From contig JAHFQM010000004.1 of the NCBI GenBank assembly GCA_023266355.1, positions 62,001-126,000 on the forward strand: a stretch of DNA of 64,000 nucleotides, in the 5' to 3' direction. The notes under the pieces were generated by a model, which saw nothing but the letters and a program-made list of their open reading frames with translations, was not told the DNA's origin and did no database searches. Shown piece by piece: positions 1 to 8,998 of this stretch. Each line of letters begins with the position of its first letter. Within the stretch, counting starts at the first letter, position 1. The stretch comes from Aquabacterium sp. Its GTDB lineage: Bacteria; Pseudomonadota; Gammaproteobacteria; Burkholderiales; Burkholderiaceae_C. A program made the translations under genes and the position numbers.

Positions 1-166
1 GCTTCACGGCAAAAGGCACCAGGCCGGCGGCCTGGTCGAGCTTGCGCTGCTCGCGGCGGTCGGGCAGCTGGGCCGCTCCTTCACCAAAGCGGCCGGGCAC
101 GCCCGCCGTTTGCATCTTGCCCTGGATTTTTTTCGCCAGGTTCTTCACGAGATCGGTCTTTTTCAT
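1..166 (-). CDS. Conserved hypothetical protein, N-terminal part only
   Basis: The reading frame starts at the ATG whose complement lies at 164-166 and runs off the left edge, so only 55 codons are visible. The start MKKTDLVKNLAKKIQGKM is very basic and looks like an amphipathic or nucleic-acid-contacting helix, followed by a Gly/Arg/Gln-rich stretch. No catalytic motif is visible. It is transcribed away from the S4-domain gene at 284, so the roughly 117 bp between them probably hold divergent promoters. I do not recognise the family; the codon bias fits a real gene of this genome. Confidence 0.55.
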   Translation of the reverse strand, partial: MKKTDLVKNLAKKIQGKMQTAGVPGRFGEGAAQLPDRREQRKLDQAAGLVPFAVK

Positions 167-283
167 TCTGAGCACAGCCAACGCCACAATGGCGGGATTG
201 TGCATGTTCCGTGACAACCTTCCCAGCGCCATGCGCCGCGGTTTTCCCTTGGTGCGCCTGACGTGCCTCCCAGCCCCCCTGCC

Positions 284-523
284 ATGACCCGACTCCAACA
301 GATCACTTTCCCCCTGCGCGGCGACTTCATCACCCTGGACCGCCTGCTCAAGGCCTGCGCCCTGGCCAACAGCGGCGGGCAGGCCAAGCTCATGGTGGCC
401 GACGGCCTGGTGCAGGTGGACGGCCAGCAGGAGCTGCGCAAGACGGCCAAAATCCGCGCCGGCCAGGTGGTGGCCATGGCGGGTGCGCGCATCCATGTGG
501 TCGCCGAGGCACCGGCCGACTGA
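284..523 (+). CDS. S4-domain RNA-binding protein (YbcJ-like)
   Basis: This 79-residue protein is almost entirely one S4 RNA-binding fold: FITLDRLLKACALANSGGQA, then AKLMVADGLVQVDG and a C-terminal strand region with IRAGQVV. The pattern of helix-turn plus GLVxVNG-like loop is that of E. coli YbcJ and the S4 domains of RluB/RpsD-type proteins, which bind structured RNA. The start at 284 is preferred to the in-frame ATG at 263 because the extra residues MPPSPPA are not part of the domain. The RNA target cannot be read from sequence. Confidence 0.85.
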   Translation: MTRLQQITFPLRGDFITLDRLLKACALANSGGQAKLMVADGLVQVDGQQELRKTAKIRAGQVVAMAGARIHVVAEAPAD

Positions 524-619
524 CGCACAGTCACGGCGCGTGCCAAATGTTCACGCGAACCCGGCGTCACAGCCTGCCCGCGGCAGGCACCCACCCCCGT
601 CTCCCGCTACCTTTCACGG

Positions 620-1459
620 ATGTACCACGACATCGACCGCATCAACCTGCGAACCATGCGCTCTGCGGCGGTGGTTGCGCAGTACGCCCGCCCCGCCACC
701 GCCCGCCCCGACGAACTCTTGCCCCATGAGCGGGCCGCGCTGGACGCCATCCAGGCGGACGTCCGCGGCGGCGCCATCCTCGACATCGGCGTGGGCGGCG
801 GGCGCACCGTCACCGCACTGCGGGAGCTCAGCACCGACTACCTGGGCATCGATTACAGCCCGGAGATGGTCGCGGCCAGCCAGGCCCGCCACCCCGATGT
901 GCGCTTCGCGCATGCCGATGCGCGCCACATGACGGGCATCCCGGATGCGTCCATCGACCTGGCCGTCTTCAGCTGCAACGGCATCAGCATGGTCGGACAC
1001 GGCGACCGGCTGGCCATCATGCGGGAAGTCCACCGGGTGCTGAAGCCGCGCGGCATCTTCCTGTTCACCACCTACAACCGCAACAGCCCCGAGGCCCGCG
1101 CCGGCTTTTGCCTCCCCGAGTTCGAGGCCTCGCTCAACCCGGCGCGCCTGCTGGTGCGCAGCGCCCGGCACCTGAGGGACACGGCGGTCAGCGTGGTGCA
1201 GCGCCTGCGGCACCTCCGCCACGAGGTCCACACCCCCGACTACGCGGTGATCAACGACAAGTGCCACAACCACGGCGTGATGCTGTACTACATCACCCTG
1301 GCACAGCAGCGGCGCCAGCTGCAGGACGCGGGCTTCGACGCCAACGCTCCGGCCTACGACTGCACAGGCCAGCGCATCGTGGACGACACCACGCTGGACT
1401 CCATGGCCTTGATCGCGCGCAAGGCGCATGCACAAAGGGTGGCCCCTCCAGGGGAATGA
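620..1459 (+). CDS. Class I SAM-dependent methyltransferase
   Basis: The protein has 279 residues. A Rossmann-type methyltransferase core is visible: motif I GAILDIGVGGGRTV near residues 50-63, followed by the acidic strand LGIDYSPEMVAA, the motif HADARHM around residue 100 and the post-motif strand LAVFSCNGISMV. The C-terminal half carries a long basic segment and YYITLAQQRRQLQDAGF, typical of small-molecule methyltransferases (Methyltransf_11/25 type). The substrate is unknown. It lies 78 bp upstream of an acyl-CoA synthetase on the same strand, but the gap and a fresh Shine-Dalgarno sequence do not prove co-transcription. Confidence 0.85.
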   Translation: MYHDIDRINLRTMRSAAVVAQYARPATARPDELLPHERAALDAIQADVRGGAILDIGVGGGRTVTALRELSTDYLGIDYSPEMVAASQARHPDVRFAHADARHMTGIPDASIDLAVFSCNGISMVGHGDRLAIMREVHRVLKPRGIFLFTTYNRNSPEARAGFCLPEFEASLNPARLLVRSARHLRDTAVSVVQRLRHLRHEVHTPDYAVINDKCHNHGVMLYYITLAQQRRQLQDAGFDANAPAYDCTGQRIVDDTTLDSMALIARKAHAQRVAPPGE

Positions 1460-1537
1460 CCCGATGCACCCAGGGTTTCCCTGGGGCAGGATGCCGTCGT
1501 TCCCACAAGGAACGCGTTTCATCCGGAGAACCCACCC

Positions 1538-3202
1538 ATGTCTGCCCAGAACCACGCCAGCCACATCTACGCGCAAGACCTGCCCAAGACGCCCGCGAAT
1601 TTCGCGCCCATCACCCCGCTGTCCTTCATCGAACGCACCGCGCTGGTCTACCCCCAGCGCACCGCGATCGTCCATGGTGAACTGCGCCAGACCTGGGGCC
1701 AAACATACGCCCGCTGCCGCCAGCTGGCCAGTGCGCTGCAGCGCCGCGGCATCGGCCTGGGCGACACGGTCGCCGTGATGCTGCCCAACACGCCGCCCAT
1801 GGTCGAGGCCCACTTCGGCATCCCCATGGCCGGCGCGGTGCTCAACACGCTCAACACCCGCCTGGACCCCGAAGCCATCGCCTTCATGCTGGACCACGGC
1901 GAAGCCAAGGTCGTCATCGTCGACCCCGAATTCAGCGGCGTGATGGCCCAGGCCCTGGCGCTGCGCCAGAACCAGCGCGAGGTGCTGGTGATCGACACCG
2001 AAGACGCGCTCTTCACCGGCAAGCTCAAGCCCATCGGCAGCCTGAGCTACGAGCAGTTCGTGGCCGAGGGCGATGCCCACTTCGACTGGCAGCTGCCCGC
2101 AGACGAGTGGGACGCCATCAGCCTGAACTACACCTCGGGCACCACCGGCAACCCCAAGGGCGTGGTCTACCACCACCGCGGCGCGGCCTCCAACGCCATC
2201 TCCAACATCCTGGAATGGGACATGCCCAAGCACGCCACCTACCTGTGGACGCTGCCCATGTTCCATTGCAATGGCTGGTGCTTCCCCTGGACGGTGGCGG
2301 CCCGCGCGGGCGTCAACGTCTGCCTGCGCCGGGTCGATCCGAAGTCCATCTTCGACGCCATCCGCGCGCATGGCGTGACCCACTACTGCGGCGCGCCCAT
2401 CGTGCACGCGGCCATGGTGGCGGCGCCGGCCGAGCTCAAACAAGGGATCACGCAGCAGGTCAAGGCCATGGTCGCCGGAGCCGCACCGCCCGCCGCCATG
2501 ATCGAGGGCATGGAGCAGATGGGCTTCGACCTCACCCACGTCTATGGCCTGACCGAGATCTACGGCCCCGCCGCGGTCTGCGTCAAGCACGCCGAGTGGG
2601 ACGCGCTGGACGTGGGCGAGCGCGCCCGCCTGAACGCGCGCCAGGGCGTGAACTACCACCTGCAGCGCGGCATCGCCGTGATGGACGCCATCACCATGCA
2701 GCCCGTGCCCGCCGATGGCGAGACCATGGGCGAGATCATGTTCCGCGGCAACATCACGATGAAGGGTTACCTGAAAAACCCCAAGGCCACCCAAGAGGCC
2801 TTCGCGGGCGGCTGGTTCCACACCGGCGACCTGGCCGTGATGTACCCCGACGGCTACGTCAAGATCAAGGACCGCAGCAAGGACATCATCATCTCGGGCG
2901 GCGAGAACATCTCGTCCATCGAGGTCGAAGACGTGCTCTACCGCCACCCCGCCGTGATGGCCGCCGCCGTGGTCGCCAAGCCCGACGAGAAGTGGGGCGA
3001 AACGCCTTGCGCCTTCATCGAGCTGAAGGCCGGTGCGCAGGTCACGGCCGAAGACATCGTGGCGCATTGCCGCGCCCACCTGGCCGGCTTCAAGATCCCG
3101 CGCGCGGTGGTGTTCGGCGAGCTGCCGAAAACCTCCACCGGCAAGATCCAGAAATTCGAGCTGCGCAAACAGGCCGGATCGGCCACGGCCATCAACGTCT
3201 GA
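1538..3202 (+). CDS. Acyl-CoA synthetase (AMP-forming, fatty-acyl-CoA ligase family)
   Basis: The enzyme has 554 residues and activates a carboxylic acid as acyl-AMP and transfers it to CoA. The AMP-binding P-loop YTSGTTGNPKGV is near residue 195, the adenine motif VYGLTEIYGP near 340, the hinge motif GWFHTGDLAVMYPDGYVKIKDRSKDIIISGGENISS near 425-460 (quoted in parts), and the catalytic C-terminal lysine is in KTSTGKIQKFELR. Length and motifs place it with the medium/long-chain or methylmercaptopropionate-type ligases often annotated simply as acyl-CoA synthetase. The substrate cannot be decided. The start has GGAGA about 8 bases upstream. A factor-independent terminator follows at 3237-3269. 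Confidence 0.9.
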   Translation: MSAQNHASHIYAQDLPKTPANFAPITPLSFIERTALVYPQRTAIVHGELRQTWGQTYARCRQLASALQRRGIGLGDTVAVMLPNTPPMVEAHFGIPMAGAVLNTLNTRLDPEAIAFMLDHGEAKVVIVDPEFSGVMAQALALRQNQREVLVIDTEDALFTGKLKPIGSLSYEQFVAEGDAHFDWQLPADEWDAISLNYTSGTTGNPKGVVYHHRGAASNAISNILEWDMPKHATYLWTLPMFHCNGWCFPWTVAARAGVNVCLRRVDPKSIFDAIRAHGVTHYCGAPIVHAAMVAAPAELKQGITQQVKAMVAGAAPPAAMIEGMEQMGFDLTHVYGLTEIYGPAAVCVKHAEWDALDVGERARLNARQGVNYHLQRGIAVMDAITMQPVPADGETMGEIMFRGNITMKGYLKNPKATQEAFAGGWFHTGDLAVMYPDGYVKIKDRSKDIIISGGENISSIEVEDVLYRHPAVMAAAVVAKPDEKWGETPCAFIELKAGAQVTAEDIVAHCRAHLAGFKIPRAVVFGELPKTSTGKIQKFELRKQAGSATAINV

Positions 3203-3236
3203 GGTCGCTCATTCGCCCTTCCTCATGGCGGACACA

Positions 3237-3269
3237 GGCGCGCACGGCACAGGCCGGCGCGCCTTTTTT
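3237..3269 (+). terminator. Intrinsic terminator after acyl-CoA synthetase
   Basis: A perfect 7-bp GGCGCGC/GCGCGCC stem (arms 3237-3243 and 3257-3263) with a 13-base loop is followed directly by six T residues. It lies 35 bp past the stop of the upstream gene and ends that transcription unit before the diguanylate cyclase. Confidence 0.8.
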
Positions 3270-3451
3270 GATGCATCGGCCCCACGAAAAAACGGATTTG
3301 TTCACCAGCTGAAAACGCCCAGCACAGCGCGGGACGCGACCCTCAAAAAGTGCCTGACAAGTCACGCAAAAGCCATGCGCTTACTTGTAACATGCCGCTT
3401 ACTTTTGATGCCATCGCGCACGGACGCCACCCGCCACGGAGCCTCGCAAGC

Positions 3452-5851
3452 ATGCCCGCAGCCCCCCTGCCCAGGGACGAAGACCTCCGACTGGCTGTCC
3501 TGCAAGACCTGGATCTGCTGGACGCTGACGCGGACACCGACCTCGACCGCGTGACCGCCCTGGCCGCCGAGGTGCTGGAAGTGCCGCTGTGCCTGGTCTC
3601 GCTGATGGACCGCTCGCTGCTGCGCATCCTCTCGCACCACGGCCTCGATGCGAAGCAGTGGCCGCGCGAAGACAGCTTCTGCGCCCACGTGGTGGCCTCG
3701 GGCCGCACCATCCTCGCGCACGACCTGCGCCTGGACGAGCGCTTCGCCGACAACGACCTCGTCAGCCGCCGCATCCCGCCGCTGCGTTTCTACGCCGGCG
3801 TGCCGCTGGTGTTCGATGACCAGGTCGTGGGCACCCTGGCCGTGATGGACCAGCGCCCCCGCCACGATGTCGACGAGCGCAAGCTGCAGCTGCTGGCGCG
3901 CTTTGCCGAGCTGGTGCACAGCCAGCTGGCCCAGCACCGCGAACGCCGCCAGACCCAGCGCGAGCGCGCCCTGTTCGCCGCCGGCCCGGTCGGCGCCATG
4001 GTGTGGGATGCGGCCGTGCCGCCCAAGCCCGTGTACCTGTCGGCCAACCTGGGCGGCATCCTGGGCGAGACCTTCGCCGAGCAACTGCGCGCCGGCAAGC
4101 CCTTCGATGCCATCGTCCACCCCGACGACCAGGACCTGCTCCAGACCGGCCTGAGCAGCCACGCGGTGGGCGAGCTGCCCTCGCTGGAGCTGAGCTTCCG
4201 CCTCAAGCAGACTGGCCGCCACCCGCGCTGGCTGCACCAGGTCAGCCAGGCCGACCGCGACGCCGATGGCCGCCTGCTGCGCATCCGCAGCTACCTCTTC
4301 GACCTGACCCGGCAAAAGCAGCTGGAGTCGTCCATCGAGGCCACCAAAGAACGCCTCTACCTGGCGCTGGAATCGGCCCGCATCGGCACCTGGGACCTGA
4401 ACTACGTCACCCAGGAGCGCATGCTGAATTCGCGCGCCGCGGCCATGCTGGGCTTCCGCGAAGACGAGCTGGAGCACAGCAACCTCGGCTGGATGGACCG
4501 CGTCCACCCCCACGACCGCATGCACATCGACCGCGCCACGCACGACCACCGCCAGGGCTCGGGCGATGTCGTGGCGCTGGAATACCGCATCCGCCACAAG
4601 CGCGGCCACTACATCTGGGTGCGCAGCTACGGACGCGTGGTCGAGTACGACCGCCAGGGCCGCGCCGTGCGCGTGGTGGGCACCCTCATCGATATCAGCG
4701 ACGACAAGCAGAAAGAAGCCCTGCGCAACCGACAGCGCCAGCTGCTGGACCTGCTCAACCAGGCGCAAACCTCCTTCCTGCTCAACCGCAGCGTGCACGA
4801 TGCCTGCGAGGCCCTGTTCGAGCCCCTGCTCAAGATCAGCGAGTGCGTGGTCGGCTTCATCGGTGTGGTCCAGCCAGGACCGAACGGCGAGACCCAGCTG
4901 CTGGTGCCCACCATCTCGGAGGCCGGCTGGCGCGACCACCACGTGGTGCCCGGCCCCAGCCACACGCAACGCGAAGACGGCCTGCTGTTCACCCGCCTGG
5001 ACAACCTCTTCGGCCACGCCGTCACGGCCAACGAAGTCGTCATGGCCAACCACCTGCCCAGCCACCCGGCCAGCCGTGGCCTGCCCGAAGGCCACGCCGA
5101 GCTGAAGAACTTCCTGGGCCTGCCCATCCGTTTCGACCACAAGGTCGTGGGCATGATCGGCCTGGGCAACCGGCCCGAGGGCTTCGACGAGTCCCTTGTG
5201 CAATTGCTCGAACCCCTGGTGGTGACGCTGGGCACGCTCTTCCATGCCCGCGACCAGGAAACCGCCCGCGTGAGCGCCGAGCAGGAGTTGCACCGCCTGG
5301 CCAGCCGCGATGCCCTCACGGCCCTGGCCAACCGGCGCCACTTCTTCGACGTGGCCGCCGCCTGCCTGACGCAGACGCGCCGCTACGCCACACCCCTGAC
5401 CGTGGCGCTGATGGACCTGGACCACTTCAAGCACATCAACGACACCCACGGCCATGCTGCCGGCGATGCCGTGCTCAAGGTCTTTGCCGAGGTGCTGCGC
5501 GAATCCTTGCGCGACACCGACACCCCCGCCCGCATCGGTGGCGAGGAATTCGCCGTGATGCTGACCTCCACGCCGCAGGACGAGGCCATCGTCGCGCTGG
5601 AGCGCATCCGCGAGGCGCTCGACCAGCGCCCCATCGAATTCAACGGCCAGACCATCTATGCCACCGTCAGCATCGGCGCGGTGCAATGGCGCGCCGAGCA
5701 CCACGATGTGGACGCCATGCTGGCCCATGCCGACGAAGCGCTCTACACCGCCAAGCGCGAAGGCCGCAACCGCGTGTGCCTGTACCGCCACGACGGCCAG
5801 CCCAATGGGCACGAACCGGCCTCCCTGCGCGCGGCCAACGACGCGGCTTGA
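3452..5851 (+). CDS. Diguanylate cyclase with GAF, PAS and GGDEF domains
   Basis: This cytoplasmic signalling protein of about 799 residues makes cyclic di-GMP. Order: N-terminal GAF (about 15-155, with DSFCAHVV and FYAGVPLV), a PAS-like segment (about 165-290), a PAS/PAC pair (about 300-420, with YRIRHKRGHYIWVRS and VVGTLIDISD), a second GAF (about 435-610), and GGDEF (about 630-795). The active-site loop is GGEEF at about 696-700, so catalysis is expected. The product-inhibition I-site RDTD lies at the usual spacing before it. No membrane segment is seen. The ATG at 3452 is preferred because GGAG lies 10 bases upstream; the open frame extends to 3350 without a ribosome site. It stands between two AMP-forming ligases. 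Confidence 0.9.
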   Translation: MPAAPLPRDEDLRLAVLQDLDLLDADADTDLDRVTALAAEVLEVPLCLVSLMDRSLLRILSHHGLDAKQWPREDSFCAHVVASGRTILAHDLRLDERFADNDLVSRRIPPLRFYAGVPLVFDDQVVGTLAVMDQRPRHDVDERKLQLLARFAELVHSQLAQHRERRQTQRERALFAAGPVGAMVWDAAVPPKPVYLSANLGGILGETFAEQLRAGKPFDAIVHPDDQDLLQTGLSSHAVGELPSLELSFRLKQTGRHPRWLHQVSQADRDADGRLLRIRSYLFDLTRQKQLESSIEATKERLYLALESARIGTWDLNYVTQERMLNSRAAAMLGFREDELEHSNLGWMDRVHPHDRMHIDRATHDHRQGSGDVVALEYRIRHKRGHYIWVRSYGRVVEYDRQGRAVRVVGTLIDISDDKQKEALRNRQRQLLDLLNQAQTSFLLNRSVHDACEALFEPLLKISECVVGFIGVVQPGPNGETQLLVPTISEAGWRDHHVVPGPSHTQREDGLLFTRLDNLFGHAVTANEVVMANHLPSHPASRGLPEGHAELKNFLGLPIRFDHKVVGMIGLGNRPEGFDESLVQLLEPLVVTLGTLFHARDQETARVSAEQELHRLASRDALTALANRRHFFDVAAACLTQTRRYATPLTVALMDLDHFKHINDTHGHAAGDAVLKVFAEVLRESLRDTDTPARIGGEEFAVMLTSTPQDEAIVALERIREALDQRPIEFNGQTIYATVSIGAVQWRAEHHDVDAMLAHADEALYTAKREGRNRVCLYRHDGQPNGHEPASLRAANDAA

Positions 5852-5902
5852 GTTACCTTTACGGATGGCGCACCCAGCGCTGACCTGAAGGAGCCTTGGC
5901 CC

Positions 5903-7636
5903 ATGAACCTGTTCACCGCGCTGCAAGCCGCCTGGCCCGTCCAAGGCCAGGGCACCGCCATCCTCACGGACCAGGGCCTGGCCTACACCTGGCAGGACCT
6001 CGACCGCGCCACGGCCATGCTGGCCAACCTGATCGACAGCCTGCGCCTGCGTGGCCGCGAGGGCCGCCCGCCGGTGGTGGCCGCGCACGTGGACAAGTCG
6101 GTCGAATCCCTGCTGCTTTACCTGGCCACGCTGCGCGCCGGCTGCACCTACCTGCCGCTGAATCCGGCCTACCGCGCCGCCGAGCTCACGCACTTCCTGG
6201 AAGACGCCCGCCCCGCCGTGCTGGTGTGCCGCCCGGCCGACCAGGACTGGGTGATCCCGCTGGCCGCGCACAGCCAGGTCGGCCACCTCTTCACGCTGGG
6301 CGACCAGCGCACGGGCAGCCTGCTCACGCACGCCTCGCTGCACAGCGACGTGCACACCGTGGCGCCACGCAGCCTCGGCGACCTCGCCGCCATCCTCTAC
6401 ACCTCGGGCACCACCGGCCGCAGCAAGGGCGCCATGCTCAGCCACGGCAACCTCCTGAGCAACGCGCAAGCGCTGCTGCGCCACTGGGACTGGCGCCAGG
6501 ACGACTGCCTGGTCCACGCCCTGCCCATCTTCCACATCCACGGCCTGTTCGTGGCCAGCCACTGCGCGCTGCTGTCGGCCACCCCGATGCGCTGGCTGGA
6601 CAAGTTCGACGCGGCCGGCGTGCTGGCGCAGATCACCGACACCCACGCCCCGCGCGCCACCCTCTTCATGGGCGTGCCCACCATGTACGGCCGCCTGCTG
6701 GCCTCACCGGCGCTGAGCGCGGACGCCACGTCGCACATGCGCCTGTTCGTCAGTGGCTCCGCGCCGCTGCTGCCCGCCGCTTTCGAAGACTTCGCCCAGC
6801 GCACCGGCCACACCATCCTGGAGCGCTACGGCATGAGCGAAACCGGCATGCTGTGCTCCAACCCCTGCCGCGACAGCGAGGGCCCGCGCCTGAGCGGCAG
6901 CGTGGGTCGCGCCCTGCCCGGTGTGGGCGTGCGCATCGTCGATGACGCGGGCCTGGCCGTGCACAGCGACGTCACCGGCCACGTCGAAGTGCAAGGCCCC
7001 AATGTGTTCGGCGGCTACCTCGGTCTGCCCGACAAGACGGCAGAAGCCTTCACCGACGACGGCTGGTTCCGCACGGGCGACGTCGGCCGCATTGACACCG
7101 AGGGCTATGTGCACCTGGTCGGCCGCGCCAAGGACCTCGTCATCAGCGGCGGCTTCAACGTCTACCCGGCCGAGGTGGAAAGCCACCTCGACAAACTGCC
7201 CGGTGTGGCCGAATCGGCCGTGGTGGGCGTGCCCCACCCGGACTTCGGCGAAGGCGTGGTGGCCGTGGTCGTGCCGCAGCCGGGCCACACGCTGCACGAG
7301 GCCGACCTCATCCGCGCCATCAAGGACGAGCTGGCCGGCTTCAAATGCCCCAAGCGCATCTTCAGCGTGACTGAGCTGCCCCGCAACGCCATGGGCAAGG
7401 TGCAAAAGAACGTGCTGCGCCAGCAACTCGACGGCACGTTCTCAAGCACCACGCTCAGCCCCCCCACGACCCCGACACCCCCAGGAGACAAGCATGAGCA
7501 CATCCCTGCAAGCCCAAGTCAGCCCCGAAGAGTGGCAACTGCGCCTGGACCTCGCCGCCGCCTACCGCCTGGTGGCGCTGTACGGCTGGAGCGACCTCGT
7601 CTTCACGCACATCTCGGCGCGCATCCCCGGGCCTGA
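5903..7636 (+). CDS. Malonyl-CoA synthetase-like AMP-binding ligase (MatB type)
   Basis: An AMP-forming acyl-CoA ligase with P-loop YTSGTTGRSKGAM (about 168-180), the motif RYGMSETGM near 312, the hinge GWFRTGDVGRIDTEGYVHL near 390, SGGFNVYPAEVE near 415 and the C-terminal lysine in RNAMGKVQKNVLR. The compact size of the conserved part (about 510 residues) and these motifs match malonyl/methylmalonyl-CoA synthetases, which make malonyl-CoA from malonate. GGAG precedes the ATG. As read, the frame continues about 60 residues past the conserved end and overlaps the next gene by 143 bp. One more C in the run of seven C at 7459-7465 would instead stop the frame at the TGA at 7495-7497, giving an ATGA overlap (see findings). 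Confidence 0.85.
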   Translation: MNLFTALQAAWPVQGQGTAILTDQGLAYTWQDLDRATAMLANLIDSLRLRGREGRPPVVAAHVDKSVESLLLYLATLRAGCTYLPLNPAYRAAELTHFLEDARPAVLVCRPADQDWVIPLAAHSQVGHLFTLGDQRTGSLLTHASLHSDVHTVAPRSLGDLAAILYTSGTTGRSKGAMLSHGNLLSNAQALLRHWDWRQDDCLVHALPIFHIHGLFVASHCALLSATPMRWLDKFDAAGVLAQITDTHAPRATLFMGVPTMYGRLLASPALSADATSHMRLFVSGSAPLLPAAFEDFAQRTGHTILERYGMSETGMLCSNPCRDSEGPRLSGSVGRALPGVGVRIVDDAGLAVHSDVTGHVEVQGPNVFGGYLGLPDKTAEAFTDDGWFRTGDVGRIDTEGYVHLVGRAKDLVISGGFNVYPAEVESHLDKLPGVAESAVVGVPHPDFGEGVVAVVVPQPGHTLHEADLIRAIKDELAGFKCPKRIFSVTELPRNAMGKVQKNVLRQQLDGTFSSTTLSPPTTPTPPGDKHEHIPASPSQPRRVATAPGPRRRLPPGGAVRLERPRLHAHLGAHPRA

Positions 7637-8249
7637 GCACCACTTCCTCATCAACCCCTACGGGATGATGTTCGACGAGATCACGGCCTCCAGCCTGGTC
7701 AAGGTCGATCAGGACTGCAACAAGCTCAGTGACTCGCCCTTCCCCGTCAACCCGGCGGGCTTCACCATCCACAGCGCGGTGCATGCCGCGCGCGAGGACG
7801 CCGGCTGCGTGCTGCACACCCACACGCGCGCTGGCGTCGGCGTCTCGGCGCAGCAGGGGGGCGTGCTGCCCATCTCGCAGCAAAGCACCTTCGTGCTGGC
7901 CTCGCTGGCCTACCACGCCTACGAAGGCGTGGCCTTCCGCGAGGACGAGAAGCCGCGCCTGCAAGCCGACCTCGGCGACAAGAACTTCCTCATGTTGCGC
8001 AACCACGGCCTGCTCACGGTGGGCCGCACCATCGCCGACGCCTTCCTGCACATGTACATCTTCGAAAGCACCTGCCAGATCCAGCTGGCCGCGCAAAGCG
8101 GCGGCGTGCCGCTGACCGAGGTCAACCCGCAGATCGTGCAAGGCGTGGCGCACGCCATGAAGGTTCAAACGGGCGGCATGGGCGGCGCCTTCGTGTGGCC
8201 TGCGCTCATCCGCAAGCTCGACCGCACCGACACGGGCTGGCGCGCATGA
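7494..8249 (+). CDS. Class II aldolase/adducin family protein
   Basis: The protein has 251 residues with the class II aldolase fold. The zinc-binding histidines appear in VLHTHTRAG (about 102-110) and the later MLRNHGLLTVG (about 164-174), with FLINPYGMMFDEI in the substrate loop. Members are zinc-dependent aldolases or epimerases acting on phosphorylated sugars, or uncharacterised relatives of adducin heads; the physiological substrate is not evident. AGGAG lies six bases upstream of the ATG. It is translationally coupled to the next gene by an ATGA overlap at 8246-8249 and probably to the ligase upstream. Confidence 0.85.
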   Translation: MSTSLQAQVSPEEWQLRLDLAAAYRLVALYGWSDLVFTHISARIPGPEHHFLINPYGMMFDEITASSLVKVDQDCNKLSDSPFPVNPAGFTIHSAVHAAREDAGCVLHTHTRAGVGVSAQQGGVLPISQQSTFVLASLAYHAYEGVAFREDEKPRLQADLGDKNFLMLRNHGLLTVGRTIADAFLHMYIFESTCQIQLAAQSGGVPLTEVNPQIVQGVAHAMKVQTGGMGGAFVWPALIRKLDRTDTGWRA

Positions 8250-8998
8250 AGACCTGGCACACCATCCTGGGCGCCACGACGCTGTCCATGCTCGGCGCCC
8301 TGGCCATCGTGCGCGGGCCGCAGTGGTTCGGACCCGCGTCCAGCAACCCACCAGGCCAGGCGGCCAACACGCCTGGCACGCCCCCGCCCTGGCTGGTCAC
8401 GGCACACCCCGATGGCAGCAGCGAGGCCCTGGGGCTCCAGCTCGGCACCGGCACCCTGGCCGATGTGCGCCAGCGCTTCGGCGCCGACACCCAGATCGCC
8501 ATCATCGCGGCCCCGGGTGAAGACGGCACGCTGGAAGCCTTCGTGGACCCGGCCCAGGCCGGCTTCATCGCCGGCAAGCTGGTCGTCACGGCCGAGTTGC
8601 CTGCGTCCACCTCGGCCACGCTGCGCAGCCTGCGCGATCGCGCGCTGAAATCCGAGTTCATGGAAAGCACGACGCGCAAGTACACATTGCGCCCTGAGGA
8701 CGAGGCCCAGGCGCTGCAGGCCCGCATCGTCGCCCTGAACTTCATTCCGCAGGCCAGCCTGGACGCCGACATCATCCTGGCGCGCTTCGGCAAGCCAGCA
8801 ACACGCGTGCGCAGCAACGAACGCCAGGAGCACTTCCTCTACCCCGACAAGGGCCTGGACGTCATCCTCGACAGCGAGGGCAAGGAGTTGCTGCAGTACG
8901 TCGCACCGCGCGACTTCGAGCGCCTGCGCGCGCCATTGCAGGCATTGCAGGCGGCTCAGGCCACGTCAGCGGCTTCAGCGCCTCAGGCGACGCGCTGA
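8246..8998 (+). CDS. Hypothetical exported or membrane-anchored protein
   Basis: The protein has 250 residues. The N-terminus MKTWHTILGATTLSMLGALA is an uncleaved anchor or signal peptide, followed by a Pro/Ala-rich linker and a soluble domain. The domain contains LQLGTGTLADVRQRFGADTQ and a repeated-looking half later on (DADIILARFGKPATRVR), each resembling the xLxxVxxxFGxPxxR modules of small periplasmic SmpA/BamE-like proteins, although I cannot assign that fold firmly. The start is the ATG overlapping the aldolase stop (ATGA). The 3' end overlaps the convergent acyltransferase gene by 16 bp. Confidence 0.7.
   Translation: MKTWHTILGATTLSMLGALAIVRGPQWFGPASSNPPGQAANTPGTPPPWLVTAHPDGSSEALGLQLGTGTLADVRQRFGADTQIAIIAAPGEDGTLEAFVDPAQAGFIAGKLVVTAELPASTSATLRSLRDRALKSEFMESTTRKYTLRPEDEAQALQARIVALNFIPQASLDADIILARFGKPATRVRSNERQEHFLYPDKGLDVILDSEGKELLQYVAPRDFERLRAPLQALQAAQATSAASAPQATR

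Noticed and set aside
614..3079. Long open frame on the minus strand opposite the methyltransferase and acyl-CoA synthetase
   Set aside because: It is a G+C-driven antisense shadow: its translation is His/Val/Gly/Ala-rich without domains, while the plus strand has complete enzyme motifs.
3362..6646. 1,094-codon minus-strand frame opposite the diguanylate cyclase
   Set aside because: Same shadow pattern; no motif, and it spans two unrelated plus-strand genes.
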